64,000 bases of DNA, taken from Mediterranea massiliensis (GTDB lineage: Bacteria > Bacteroidota > Bacteroidia > Bacteroidales > Bacteroidaceae). The translations under genes were made by a program, and so were the position numbers. Under the pieces are notes generated by a model. It was not told the DNA's origin and made no database searches. It saw only the letters and a program-made list of their open reading frames with translations. The number at the start of each line of letters is the position of its first letter. Positions within the stretch are counted from its first letter, which is position 1. Of this stretch, positions 42,244 through 52,008 are shown one piece after another. The DNA lies in assembly GCA_015060695.1 (NCBI GenBank), contig SUYA01000003.1, positions 1 through 64,000 of the forward strand. Direction: 5' to 3'.

Positions 42244-42596
42244 TACTCTTTCAGTTTGGGGTTATTGATATGTCTTGTTTTGTCTCTTTTTGTTTTCTTT
42301 TCAATGGTTCGCTGAAAAGCTTCACTTAAATTTACATCTGTTTGATTGGCTAAACAGATTAATACCCATAATATATCAGCTATCTCTTCATCTAAATTTT
42401 CATTTTCGCCCTCTTTAAACGATTGGTCACCATATTTCCTAGCCATAATACGAGCCAATTCTCCTACTTCTTCAGTCAATATAGCCATATTTGTCAGTTC
42501 GCTGAAGTAGCGTACACCATACTCTTTAATCCATTTATCTACTAACTGTTGAGCTTCTGATAAAGTTATAGAAGAATTGTTTTCTTTCGTTTTCAT
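42243..42596 (-). CDS. MazG-like nucleotide pyrophosphohydrolase
   Basis: The 117-residue product has the all-alpha NTP pyrophosphatase pattern: TEEVGELARIMARKYG with the ExxE metal ligands and a later DEEIADILWVLICLAN with ExxD. Such enzymes remove pyrophosphate from non-canonical or excess NTPs and dNTPs; this one is the short MazG-like (dCTPase/RS21-type) form. It is translationally coupled to deoC and lies five bases after dtd. Confidence 0.88.
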   Translation of the reverse strand: MKTKENNSSITLSEAQQLVDKWIKEYGVRYFSELTNMAILTEEVGELARIMARKYGDQSFKEGENENLDEEIADILWVLICLANQTDVNLSEAFQRTIEKKTKRDKTRHINNPKLKE

Positions 42597-42601
42597 CGGT
42601 G

Positions 42602-43054
42602 TTATTCCTTATTTTTAGTATCCATCCAAATAGTTACAGGACCATCGTTTAGCAGTTCTACCTTCATGTCTGCACCAAATTCTCCGGTAGCGATCTCTTT
42701 ACCGAGTGCTCTACTGAGTTTTTTACAAAAATCTTCATAGAGTGGGATAGCTGTTTCAGGCTTAGCTGCACGAATGTAGCTGGGACGATTTCCTTTCTTG
42801 GTAGATGCGTGTAATGTAAATTGGCTTACCACTAAAATGTTTCCTCCTATATCAAGTATCGAACGGTTCATTATTCCGTTTTCATCATCAAAAATGCGTA
42901 GGTTGGTAATCTTTTTGCAAAGCCATTCGATGTCTTCTATTCCATCGGTTTCTTCTATTCCTACCAAAACTAATAATCCGTTATCAATGGCAGATTTGCA
43001 TCTTCCTTCAATGGTTACCGAGGCATGTGTCGTGCGTTGTATTAATACTCTCAT
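42602..43054 (-). CDS. dtd: D-aminoacyl-tRNA deacylase
   Basis: Dtd hydrolyses D-aminoacyl-tRNAs to protect translation. The 150-residue product has the two catalytic motifs SQFTLHAST and LNDGPVTIWMD, and starts MRVLIQRTTHASV as is typical. A -7 box TACCTTTG at 43087-43080 on the minus strand offers its own promoter, between it and the uvrC stop at 43099. Confidence 0.94.
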   Translation of the reverse strand: MRVLIQRTTHASVTIEGRCKSAIDNGLLVLVGIEETDGIEDIEWLCKKITNLRIFDDENGIMNRSILDIGGNILVVSQFTLHASTKKGNRPSYIRAAKPETAIPLYEDFCKKLSRALGKEIATGEFGADMKVELLNDGPVTIWMDTKNKE

Positions 43055-43098
43055 TCTTAATATCTCCTTTTATTGCCTACAAAGGTAAGCATAATATT

Positions 43099-44922
43099 TC
43101 ATTCTTTCTGATTAAAATATTCTTTCAGTAAGGCTGCTTTTGATGCTCCTATTGTTTCTTCCAGCGATTCTTGTGTTGCTTCTTTGATACGTTTTATACT
43201 TTTAAATTTTTTGAGAAGTAATTTTTTGCTCTTTTCACCGATTCCTTTTATATCATCTAATTCAGATGCTATTTGTCGTTTACTTCGTTTATCTCGGTGA
43301 AATGTAATGGCATAACGGTGTACTTCATCTTGAATTCTTGTCAGTAATTGAAATAGTGGAGTGTTTTGTTTGATGCCGATGATTTGCGGGGGGAATCCAT
43401 AAATTAACTCCGATGTGCGGTGTTTCCCATCTTTAGCTAATCCAGCGATGGGAATGTTAATTCCTAATTCGTCTATAACCTCTTTTACACTGCTCATTTG
43501 TCCCTTTCCACCGTCTGTAATCAGTAGGTCGGGTAGAGGAGAATTCTCTTCCAACGCTCGTTTATAGCGTCTTCTTACCACCTCTTGCATTGACGCATAG
43601 TCATCGGGACCTTCTACACTTTTAATGTTGTATTTCCGATAATCCTTTTTTGATGGTTTTCCTTTGATGAATACAACACAGCCGGCTACAGCGTCGCTTC
43701 CTTGAATGTTTGAGTTGTCGAAACATTCAATTCGCATAGGTAATCGGTCTAAATGTAGTTGATCTTGTATTTCTTTTAGTAATCTTACAGTCCGTTGTTC
43801 AGGATTTAGCTTTTCACTTTGTTTTAATCTATCGGCTTTATATTGCTTTACATTTAATATGGATAGTTCTAACAATTTCTTTTTATCACCTCGTTGAGGA
43901 ACGGTGAATTCAACGTTTTTTAGCTCCATCTCCATAGGGAATGGGACGATGATTTCTCTTGAAAGGCTCTTGTATCGCTCTCGCATTTCAATAATACCCA
44001 ATTCCAGCAACTCTTCTTTGGTTTCATTCAAGCGTTTCTTGTATTCAAAAGTAAATGCTTGGTTTATGGCACCGTTTGTAATGTGTAGATAATTGATGAA
44101 TGCAGCGTTTTCATCGCTATCTTCTTCAATAGAAAACACATCAATATTGTGTAAGACATTGCTTACTACCTCCGATTTTGAACGGTAGTTTTCAATAAGC
44201 AGATACCTCTCTTTGATTTTCTGTGCTTCTTCAAATCTCATGTTTTCTGCCAACTCTTGCATTTCCTTTATCAATTTTCGTTCTACCTCATGAGTGTTCC
44301 CCTTTAATATTTCCTTGATTTCACCGATATTATTCATGTATTCTTCATGAGTCTGTTTGCCAATGCAAGGGCCAGCACAATTTTTGATGTGATATTCTAA
44401 GCATACGTTGAATTTTCCTTTTTGGATGTTTTCCGGGCTTAGATTCAGGTTGCAAGTGCGTAGTGGATATAGGTGTTTTATTAAGTCGAGCACAGCATAC
44501 ATATTAGAAATATGGCTGTATGGCCCATAATATGATGAACCATTGCGAATAATTTTCCGTGTTTTAAATACTCTTGGGAAGTATTCGTTTTGTACGCAAA
44601 TGCTAGGATAGGTTTTGTCGTCTTTGAGTAAGACATTATATCTTGGTTTGTATTTTTTTATAAGATTATTCTCTAATAAAAGTGCATCTTCTTCGCTATT
44701 TACCACAACATAGCGTATGTCTGCAATTTTACTTACCAATACTCTTGTTTTTCCACGTTCATGTTCCCGGTTGAAATAGGAAGATACTCTTCGCTTTAAG
44801 TTTTTAGCCTTTCCCACATAAATGATTATACCCTCTTCGTTCAAGTATTGGTAAATACCTGGACCTTCTGGTAGATTTCTTACAATGTTTTGTAGATATT
44901 CATTTGTGCGGAGTTCTTCCAT
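43099..44922 (-). CDS. uvrC: Excinuclease ABC subunit C
   Basis: UvrC makes both incisions in nucleotide excision repair. The 607-residue product has the N-terminal GIY-YIG nuclease (GPGIYQYLNEEGIIIYVGKAK), a Cys-containing middle region, a UVR motif around residues 205-240, an RNase H-like nuclease (IECFDNSNIQGSDAVAG, LITDGGKGQ) and C-terminal helix-hairpin-helix (DDIKGIGEKSKKLLLKKF). It starts seven bases after apt. Confidence 0.96.
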   Translation of the reverse strand: MEELRTNEYLQNIVRNLPEGPGIYQYLNEEGIIIYVGKAKNLKRRVSSYFNREHERGKTRVLVSKIADIRYVVVNSEEDALLLENNLIKKYKPRYNVLLKDDKTYPSICVQNEYFPRVFKTRKIIRNGSSYYGPYSHISNMYAVLDLIKHLYPLRTCNLNLSPENIQKGKFNVCLEYHIKNCAGPCIGKQTHEEYMNNIGEIKEILKGNTHEVERKLIKEMQELAENMRFEEAQKIKERYLLIENYRSKSEVVSNVLHNIDVFSIEEDSDENAAFINYLHITNGAINQAFTFEYKKRLNETKEELLELGIIEMRERYKSLSREIIVPFPMEMELKNVEFTVPQRGDKKKLLELSILNVKQYKADRLKQSEKLNPEQRTVRLLKEIQDQLHLDRLPMRIECFDNSNIQGSDAVAGCVVFIKGKPSKKDYRKYNIKSVEGPDDYASMQEVVRRRYKRALEENSPLPDLLITDGGKGQMSSVKEVIDELGINIPIAGLAKDGKHRTSELIYGFPPQIIGIKQNTPLFQLLTRIQDEVHRYAITFHRDKRSKRQIASELDDIKGIGEKSKKLLLKKFKSIKRIKEATQESLEETIGASKAALLKEYFNQKE

Positions 44923-44929
44923 CTTATTT

Positions 44930-45454
44930 TTATAATTCTAGTAAAGATTGAATATCAGTTTCTTTCTCAAATGCTTTCCGTCCCTCTAGTTCTATTAGTT
45001 CAATGATGAAATTTACCATTATCTTTTTGGGCTTTAGTTGCTTTACTAAATGGCATGCGGCCACCATTGTACCTCCTGTTGCTAATAAGTCATCGTGTAT
45101 CAGTACCACATCATTTTCATTAATGGCATCTTTGTGCATCTGTATCGTGTCAATACCATATTCTTTCTTATAACTTTCTTCTATTGTTTCAGCAGGTAGT
45201 TTCCCCGGTTTACGGATGGGTACAAATCCTGCTCCTAATCTTGCAGCCAACAATGCCCCCATAATAAATCCTCTTGATTCTATGCCTACTACTTTTGTTA
45301 TTCCTTTCCCTTTATACATCTCGTAGAGTGCATCCGATAATTCTCGTAATGCTTCTCCATTTTTAAATAGTGTTGTTACGTCGTAAAATAAGATACCTGG
45401 TATAGGAAAGTCAGGTATTTCTCTGATATTTTTTCTTATTAATTCTCTGTTCAT
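44930..45454 (-). CDS. apt: Adenine phosphoribosyltransferase
   Basis: Apt salvages adenine to AMP using PRPP. The 174-residue product has the flexible-loop region and the segments KVVGIESRGFIMGALLA and VVLIHDDLLATGGTMVAA with the PRPP-binding Asp pair, and FVPIRKPGKLP near the middle. Length is typical. It lies downstream of mnmG with the parS-type site in the 53-base gap, and seven bases before uvrC. Confidence 0.95.
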   Translation of the reverse strand: MNRELIRKNIREIPDFPIPGILFYDVTTLFKNGEALRELSDALYEMYKGKGITKVVGIESRGFIMGALLAARLGAGFVPIRKPGKLPAETIEESYKKEYGIDTIQMHKDAINENDVVLIHDDLLATGGTMVAACHLVKQLKPKKIMVNFIIELIELEGRKAFEKETDIQSLLEL

Positions 45455-45486
45455 ATCTCTTGTTTTAAATATAGTTATATTGCTTT

Positions 45487-45502
45487 TGTTTCACGTGGAA
45501 CA
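45487..45502. promoter_or_regulatory. parS-type centromere site
   Basis: TGTTTCACGTGGAACA matches the conserved chromosomal parS consensus TGTTnCACGTGnAACA in all defined positions. It lies in the short gap between mnmG and apt. ParB binds such sites to segregate the origin region, and their position next to gidA/mnmG is typical of origin-proximal DNA. parA and parB are not in the window. Confidence 0.8.
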
Positions 45503-45507
45503 TTTAA

Positions 45508-47382
45508 TTATCTACCAGAAAGGACTAATAACACATTTATGTCGCTGGGCGAAACTCCTGGGATTCGGCTGGCTTGCGCAATGGTTTCTGGATCTATTTT
45601 TATAAGCTTTTGGCGCGCTTCGGTAGATAACGATTGAATAGAGGCATAATCGAACTTTCCTTTAATCTTTATACTTTCCAGTCGAGCTAATTTGTCGGCA
45701 ATCATTCGCTCACGCTCAATATAGCCTTCATACTTCATTAATATTTCTGCAGCCTCAATAATCTCTTCTTTCCGGTCGATTATTTTGTCCAGTCTGTGCT
45801 TGAATGCAGAAACATGCTCGGCAATGTTTTCGATATTAATTTGTGGGCGATTGATGAGATCGATTAGTTTGCACCCATGACGTAGAGGGGTGGTGCCTAA
45901 AGATTCCAATGCAGGGTTGATTAATGCTGCTTTGATGGAATAAGTGCGTGCAAATTCTATAATGTCGTTTATGGCATCTCTTTTACTCTTTAGTAATTCA
46001 TATCGCTCATTGCTGGCCAATCCTAACTTCCATGATCGTTCGGTTAGTCGCATGTCGGCATCGTCCATGCGAAGTAAGATACGATACTCAGCTCTTGAGG
46101 TAAACATGCGGTAAGGTTCATCAACTCCTTTGGTTACCAAATCGTCAATCAGCACACCTATATAGGCCTCATCGCGTGCCAATGTAAATGGCTCTCCTCC
46201 GTGGCAATTAATGTGCGCATTGATGCCGGCTACAATTCCTTGTCCGGCTGCTTCTTCATAACCGGTAGTACCATTTACTTGTCCGGCAAAGAAGAGGTTT
46301 TTAATGTTCTTTGTTTCTAAAGTGTGCTTTAGTTGTGTAGGGTCGAAGTAGTCGTATTCAATGGCATATCCAGGACGATAGATTACCATATCTCGGAAGG
46401 CCGGAATCTTTTTCAAGGCTTCTATCTGGATATTCATCGGAAGCGATGACGAAAAGCCATTCAAATAGAGTTCTTGAGTAGTCTCTCCTTCCGGTTCCAA
46501 GAATAGTTGATGTTGTGGCTTATCGGGGAAAGTTACTATTTTAGTTTCAATACTGGGGCAATAGCGTGGACCTATACTTTGAATCTGTCCGTTGAAAAGG
46601 GGAGAGTCGGCCAATCCGCCACGTAATATTTCATGAACCTCTTCGTTGGTAAAGCAAGTCCAGCAAGGTAGCTGTTTTAAGTGGCGTATCCCGCTATTCA
46701 TGAATGAAAATTTATGGAAATCGGCTTCTCCCTCTTGAATTTCCATATCTTCATAATGTACGCTTCGACCATCTATGCGTACCGGGGTTCCGGTCTTCAT
46801 TCTGCCATAATGAATGTCGTGTTTAGCGATTGATTCTGTCAGTTTGTATGAAGCAGGTTCTGCCATTCGTCCTCCGGGCAGCATAGTGCTACCTATGTGC
46901 ATCAATCCGTTTAAAAAAGTGCCGGCCGTCAACACCACACATTTTGCATAAAAGGTTACACCCCATGCAGTAGTAACCCCTCGTACCTCGCCATCTTCTA
47001 CTAACAATTCGCAAACGGTATCTTGCCAAATGTGCAGATTAGGGATGTTTTCCAGAATTTCGCGCCAGGTCCATATAAATTTTGCACGGTCACATTGTGC
47101 TCGAGGACTCCACATGGCTGGTCCTTTTGAACGGTTAAGAATGCGGAATTGGATGGCAGTCTGGTCTGTTACAATGCCTGTGTAGCCACCCAAAGCATCT
47201 ATCTCGCGGACAATTTGTCCTTTGGCAATACCACCGATGGCCGGGTTGCAGCTCATTTGTGCTATTTTGTTCATATCCATGGTAATCAAGCAAGTCTTAG
47301 AACCCAGGTTGGCGGAAGCAGCAGCTGCTTCACATCCTGCATGACCTGCACCGATTACTATTACGTCATACTTAAAATCCAT
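45508..47382 (-). CDS. mnmG: tRNA uridine-34 modification enzyme MnmG (GidA)
   Basis: MnmG, with MnmE, adds the carboxymethylaminomethyl group to wobble uridine of tRNAs, using FAD and methylene-tetrahydrofolate. The 624-residue product has the FAD motif VIGAGHAGCEAAAASA, the GGIAKGQIVREIDALGG segment, the GTFLNGLMHIG region, and the C-terminal helical domain ending SRIPGVSPSDINVLLV. A -7 box TATCTTTG lies at 47416-47409 on the minus strand. Next to it lies the parS-type site. Confidence 0.96.
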   Translation of the reverse strand: MDFKYDVIVIGAGHAGCEAAAASANLGSKTCLITMDMNKIAQMSCNPAIGGIAKGQIVREIDALGGYTGIVTDQTAIQFRILNRSKGPAMWSPRAQCDRAKFIWTWREILENIPNLHIWQDTVCELLVEDGEVRGVTTAWGVTFYAKCVVLTAGTFLNGLMHIGSTMLPGGRMAEPASYKLTESIAKHDIHYGRMKTGTPVRIDGRSVHYEDMEIQEGEADFHKFSFMNSGIRHLKQLPCWTCFTNEEVHEILRGGLADSPLFNGQIQSIGPRYCPSIETKIVTFPDKPQHQLFLEPEGETTQELYLNGFSSSLPMNIQIEALKKIPAFRDMVIYRPGYAIEYDYFDPTQLKHTLETKNIKNLFFAGQVNGTTGYEEAAGQGIVAGINAHINCHGGEPFTLARDEAYIGVLIDDLVTKGVDEPYRMFTSRAEYRILLRMDDADMRLTERSWKLGLASNERYELLKSKRDAINDIIEFARTYSIKAALINPALESLGTTPLRHGCKLIDLINRPQINIENIAEHVSAFKHRLDKIIDRKEEIIEAAEILMKYEGYIERERMIADKLARLESIKIKGKFDYASIQSLSTEARQKLIKIDPETIAQASRIPGVSPSDINVLLVLSGR

Positions 47383-47496
47383 ATTCGTAGATTATTTGAT
47401 ATACGCTACAAAGATAGTGTAAAAGTTCCATTAAAAATGCGGATGGTTTATAAAACATACGCATCACTTTATTACTACAAACACATTAACTCACAA

Positions 47497-48747
47497 TCAA
47501 CTATTAGTCTGGCTGATTGATTTATTTTGTTTTTTTCTTTCATAGAATTCGGCGGTAGCCGTAAAAAGGACGTCACCACTTGAATTGAGAGCGGTCTCAA
47601 CCGAGTCTTGCACTACGCCGATGATAAAACCTACTGCCACTACCTGCATGGCTACGTCATTATTGATTCCGAAGAGGGCACAAGCCATGGGGATTAATAA
47701 TAACGAACCTCCGGCTACACCCGATGCTCCGCAAGCCCCTAATGTAGCTATTGCGCTCAAAATCAACGAACTAATTAATGGTACTTCGATGCCTAAAGTG
47801 TGGCAGGTAGCTAATGTCATTACGGTAATGGTAATGGCAGCTCCATTCATGTTGATGGTACTTCCTAAGGGGATACTGACCGAATAAAAATTTTTATCCA
47901 ATCCCAATTTACGACATAGAGCCATGTTTACGGGAATATTAGCGGCCGATGAACGAGTAAAAAATGCACTGATGGCACTCTCTTTGATGCATTGCCATAC
48001 CAAAGGATAAGGGTTTTGTTTGAGCAATAAAGTAACGATAAGAGGATTGATAACCAAGGATACGGTTAGCATACATCCCACAAGTATCAACAATAATTGT
48101 CCGTAAACAGTGAATATTTCCATACCGTTTTCTGAAACGGTGGTAAAAACCAATCCTAAAATACCCAATGGGGCACATTGGATGATCCATCGCACCACTT
48201 GTGAAATGGCTTCGGCCCAATCATGTAGTATGTCAATGGTGTTGCTTGAAGCTAATTTCTTGATAGCCAGACCGATAATGATTGACCAGAATAAGATGCT
48301 CAGGTAGAGGGCATTGCTTATTGCTGTTAGCGGATTACTCATTAAGTCGCGGGCAATGTTTTGGAAGATTTCGCTCAATTCGTTTGGTACGGCTTCACCG
48401 GCAGCTGCAACACCGGATAGAACCATAGATACCGGACATAGATAGCTAATCACTACAGCCAATACAGCGGCTAAAAGAGTGCTAATGACATACAAAGAAA
48501 TTACTGTTCGGAATCTATCGCCTAATCCTTCTCTTGCTTTGGCTACAGACGATGTTACCAACACAGCTACCAATACAGGTGCGATGGCTTTCAATGCTCC
48601 TACAAAAAGGGTTCCTAAAATGCCGATTCCACTCCACTGAGGGCATACCAATGCAAGTATAGAACCAAGAATAATGCCGCACAAAATGCGCAACATCAGA
48701 TTCGTTTCTTGCCACTTCTGTATAGTTGTATAAAAGATTTTTTTCAT
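47497..48747 (-). CDS. sstT: Serine/threonine:sodium symporter SstT
   Basis: SstT is a sodium-coupled carrier for serine and threonine in the glutamate transporter (DAACS) family. The 416-residue product has the Ser-rich hairpin STRSSAANIP-type segment (here FFTRSSAANIPVNM), the conserved NMNGAAITITVM segment and GASGVAGGSLLL. The start is the ATG at 48747; a TTG four codons upstream is also in frame. It lies 21 bases after the DMT transporter stop, so the two form a unit. Confidence 0.92.
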   Translation of the reverse strand: MKKIFYTTIQKWQETNLMLRILCGIILGSILALVCPQWSGIGILGTLFVGALKAIAPVLVAVLVTSSVAKAREGLGDRFRTVISLYVISTLLAAVLAVVISYLCPVSMVLSGVAAAGEAVPNELSEIFQNIARDLMSNPLTAISNALYLSILFWSIIIGLAIKKLASSNTIDILHDWAEAISQVVRWIIQCAPLGILGLVFTTVSENGMEIFTVYGQLLLILVGCMLTVSLVINPLIVTLLLKQNPYPLVWQCIKESAISAFFTRSSAANIPVNMALCRKLGLDKNFYSVSIPLGSTINMNGAAITITVMTLATCHTLGIEVPLISSLILSAIATLGACGASGVAGGSLLLIPMACALFGINNDVAMQVVAVGFIIGVVQDSVETALNSSGDVLFTATAEFYERKKQNKSISQTNS

Positions 48748-48768
48748 GACTCCTTTCAATAGGCTAAT

Positions 48769-49662
48769 TTACGACTTCTTTGCTTTTACAAAATATTCAT
48801 TAAACACAATACCTGTAACAATCAGTATTAAACCAATGTAAGTGGTAGGTACAATCTGTTCGCCCAATATGGTAGATACAAAAAAGAGCGAAAGGAAAGG
48901 AGAGAGATAACAAAGCTGATTGATGAGGGCCGGGTTGGTAGTCTTGCGAATGGCCAAACCGAAACAAACAAACGGAATGCCCATTTCGAAAGCACCGACA
49001 TACATTCCCGACAAAATACCCGGCAGTGTATTTAGATTGGCACCTACTACCAAAGCTCCCAATGTCAAATAGATGCTACCAAACAAAAAACTCATGAAAC
49101 AGGCCACAATGGCATCGGCCTTTTCTTTGTTCTTGTTGTTCACCATCCAGTATGTGGCCCAAAGAAAAGCACTCATAATGCCTAAAAAAAGTCCGAAGAG
49201 CGGAATATTCATATCACCCGTTTGTTTCCCTCCGGTTGAAATCAGAATCAAACCTCCCAGTGAAATGAACATGCCGATGTATTTTTTCCCCGGTATGGGT
49301 TGTTTGGCAAATACAGCCAATAAAATAAGTAGTACGATGGGCCACATGTAATTGACAGGTTGCGCCACTTGTGCCGGTAACAAATCGTATGATTTGAACA
49401 AGACCAGGTAATAAACTACCGGATTCAATAATCCTAATAGGGCGAAATATCCCCAAAGGCGTTTAGACATTCCTGTCACTTGCTTCCATTTCCGTTGTAC
49501 GGTCAATACCACTGTAAAAATAAGTAGGGAGGTAATACTTGCTACAAGAAGCATTTCAAAATGAGTGAGGTAAGTGAGTGCAACCTTGAATGCCGTTGCA
49601 ACGGTTGACCAACTCAGTACGGCCACAATGGCCAATAAAATGGCTTTGTTGTTCTCTTTCAT
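48769..49662 (-). CDS. DMT-family (EamA) transporter
   Basis: The 297-residue product has ten predicted membrane segments in two EamA repeats, beginning AILLAIVAVLSWSTVATAFKVAL and ending YIGLILIVTGIVFNEYFVKAKKS. Members export amino acids, purines or other metabolites; the substrate is unknown here. A -7 box TATTTTTG is at 49699-49692 on the minus strand. It is upstream of sstT, which may hint at amino acid traffic. Confidence 0.88.
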   Translation of the reverse strand: MKENNKAILLAIVAVLSWSTVATAFKVALTYLTHFEMLLVASITSLLIFTVVLTVQRKWKQVTGMSKRLWGYFALLGLLNPVVYYLVLFKSYDLLPAQVAQPVNYMWPIVLLILLAVFAKQPIPGKKYIGMFISLGGLILISTGGKQTGDMNIPLFGLFLGIMSAFLWATYWMVNNKNKEKADAIVACFMSFLFGSIYLTLGALVVGANLNTLPGILSGMYVGAFEMGIPFVCFGLAIRKTTNPALINQLCYLSPFLSLFFVSTILGEQIVPTTYIGLILIVTGIVFNEYFVKAKKS

Positions 49663-49779
49663 GTCAGATAATCAAAATATTGTTTAAAGCGCAAAAATAC
49701 GAAACTTTTTTATCTCCCTCGTTTATTTAGGTAAAAATATCTATCTTTGTCCCAAACCAATATAAATGAAGATAATATT

Positions 49780-52008
49780 ATGAAATTAAAGGAACTATTA
49801 TTTCTATGTAGTTTATGCGGAACATCAATCTGCCTAAATGCACAACACATTCCTACATTGGAAGAAGCTGTTTACGGTGGTTTGATAAGGACAGAAGGTA
49901 GCAGTCAAGTGAACTGGATGGCTGATGGTGAACATTATTCGAGAATTGAGCGTAATGCCGGTGGAGGATTCGATGTAATGGCATATAGTGCCAAAGACAA
50001 CTCCAAAGAGGTGCTGATTTCAGGAGAAAAATTGGTAAATCCTGTTACAGGTAAGCCCATTCCGGTGCGTAGCTTTACCTTTAGTAATGATAATAGTAAA
50101 GTGTTGATTTACACCAATACACGTCAGGTTTGGCGTTACGATACTCGTGGTGATTATTGGATACTCGATGTAGCCAGCGGCCAGCTTCGCCAATTAGGTA
50201 AGAATCGTCCCGAATCCAGCTTAATGTTTGCTAAGTTTTCGCCCGATGGAAGCCGTGTGGCCTATGTATCAAACAATAATATCTATGTAGAAAATGCAGC
50301 AGATGACAAAGTGATACAACTAACAACCGACGGAAGCGACATCATAGTAAACGGTACTTTCGACTGGGTATATGAAGAAGAATTTTCTTGTCGCGATGGC
50401 TTCCGTTGGAGTCCCGATGGCAAAACCATTGCCTATTGGCAAAGCGATACCAATGGCACCGGTTGGTTTGATATTATAAACAATGTAGATTCCCTTTATC
50501 CTACCATTCAACGCTTTCCCTATCCCAAGGCAGGCACCACCAATTCGGCGGTGAAAGTGGGCTATGTTTCGGCCGATGGAGGAAAAACCACTTGGATAAA
50601 CATCCCCGGTGATGCGCGAAACAACTATATTCCTCGCATGGAATTTATTCCTAACAGTAATGAACTCTTCATTCAACAGATGAATAGAGCACAAAATACA
50701 AACAAAGTATGGATTGCTAAAATAGGCGAGGCAGAGGCCACCAATATCTTTACCGAACAAGATGCTGCGTGGGTAGAAACCAACGACCGCGTGCATTGGC
50801 TTAAGGGTGGCAAATACTTTACTTGGGAAAGCGAACGTAGTGGATGGCGACACCTGTACCGTGTCAGTCGCGATGGCAAAGAGATTGTTCCCATCACCAA
50901 AGGCGAATTCGATTATATTAACGAGGTAGGCATAGATATGGACAAGGGGTTGATTTATTTCATGGCTTCACCTGATAACTATACCCAACGCTATCTTTAT
51001 CAAGCCCGTCTCTTTGGAAAGGGTGAGGTAAAACGTCTTAGTCCGGAAGACCAGTCGGGACAACACCGTTACAACATGTCGCCTACCGGCAAGTGGGCAG
51101 TACATACTTTCAGTAATGTTCAAACACCACCGATTATCGACATGGTGTCGTTCCCCAATCATAAAAGTGTACGTCTGATAACCGATAATGCCAAAGCCAA
51201 AGAACAATACCAGGCTTTAGGGTTGCAACCCAAAGAATTCTTTCAAGTTCGTTCGGGTAATTTATTGTTAGACGGTTGGATGATAAAGCCTGTCCATTTC
51301 GATGCCAGCAAGAAATACCCGGTTATTCTTGATATATATGGCGAGCCGGCCAGCTCTACCGTACAAGATGTATGGGGTGGGGGCGATATGTGGCACCAGC
51401 ATCTTGCCAACCAAGGATATATCGTAGTCAGCATTGACAATCGGGGGGCTAATACTCCTCGTGGCCGGGAATGGCGTAAGTGTATATATGGTGAGGTGGG
51501 TACTTTTGCCTCTCAAGACCAAGCCCAAGGCATACAAGATTTGGCACGTCAGTTCAGCTTCATCGATCTCTCACGGATAGGTATAACCGGTTGGAGTGGA
51601 GGAGGTAGCCAGACGTTGAATTGCATGTTCCGTTATCCCGATGTGTTCCACACCGGCATTGCCGTTGCTTTTGTTTCCGATCAACGTTTGTACGATACCA
51701 TTTATCAAGAACGCTATATGAATACCCCGCAAGCCAATCCGGATGGTTATCGTAAAGGCTCGCCCATTACTTATGTAGAAGGTCTAAAAGGCAATCTGCT
51801 GCTTATTCATGGTACAGGTGATGATAATGTGCACTATCAGAGTTGTGAAATGTTAGTCAATGAATTGGTAAAGCATGGCAAACTCTTCTCACAAATCTCT
51901 TATCCCATGCGCTCGCACAGCATCAATGAGCGTCAGGGCACTACTTACCACTTACGCAAGTCAATGGTAAACTACTGGAAGCAAAACCTCACCCCTGGTG
52001 CGAAGTAA
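49780..52008 (+). CDS. Dipeptidyl peptidase IV (S9)
   Basis: The 742-residue exported peptidase has a signal peptide ending CLNAQ, an N-terminal beta-propeller (residues about 80-470) with the EE motif in VYEEEFSCRDGF that holds the peptide N-terminus, and a C-terminal alpha/beta hydrolase. The catalytic Ser is in GWSGGGSQ, the Asp in HGTGDDNVH and the His in MRSHSIN. It cleaves X-Pro dipeptides in the periplasm. The frame to 49747 starts at a TTG inside the -7 box TAtcTTTG (49742-49749), so the ATG at 49780 is used. Its 3' end overlaps the convergent ybeY by 20 bases. Confidence 0.94.
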   Translation: MKLKELLFLCSLCGTSICLNAQHIPTLEEAVYGGLIRTEGSSQVNWMADGEHYSRIERNAGGGFDVMAYSAKDNSKEVLISGEKLVNPVTGKPIPVRSFTFSNDNSKVLIYTNTRQVWRYDTRGDYWILDVASGQLRQLGKNRPESSLMFAKFSPDGSRVAYVSNNNIYVENAADDKVIQLTTDGSDIIVNGTFDWVYEEEFSCRDGFRWSPDGKTIAYWQSDTNGTGWFDIINNVDSLYPTIQRFPYPKAGTTNSAVKVGYVSADGGKTTWINIPGDARNNYIPRMEFIPNSNELFIQQMNRAQNTNKVWIAKIGEAEATNIFTEQDAAWVETNDRVHWLKGGKYFTWESERSGWRHLYRVSRDGKEIVPITKGEFDYINEVGIDMDKGLIYFMASPDNYTQRYLYQARLFGKGEVKRLSPEDQSGQHRYNMSPTGKWAVHTFSNVQTPPIIDMVSFPNHKSVRLITDNAKAKEQYQALGLQPKEFFQVRSGNLLLDGWMIKPVHFDASKKYPVILDIYGEPASSTVQDVWGGGDMWHQHLANQGYIVVSIDNRGANTPRGREWRKCIYGEVGTFASQDQAQGIQDLARQFSFIDLSRIGITGWSGGGSQTLNCMFRYPDVFHTGIAVAFVSDQRLYDTIYQERYMNTPQANPDGYRKGSPITYVEGLKGNLLLIHGTGDDNVHYQSCEMLVNELVKHGKLFSQISYPMRSHSINERQGTTYHLRKSMVNYWKQNLTPGAK

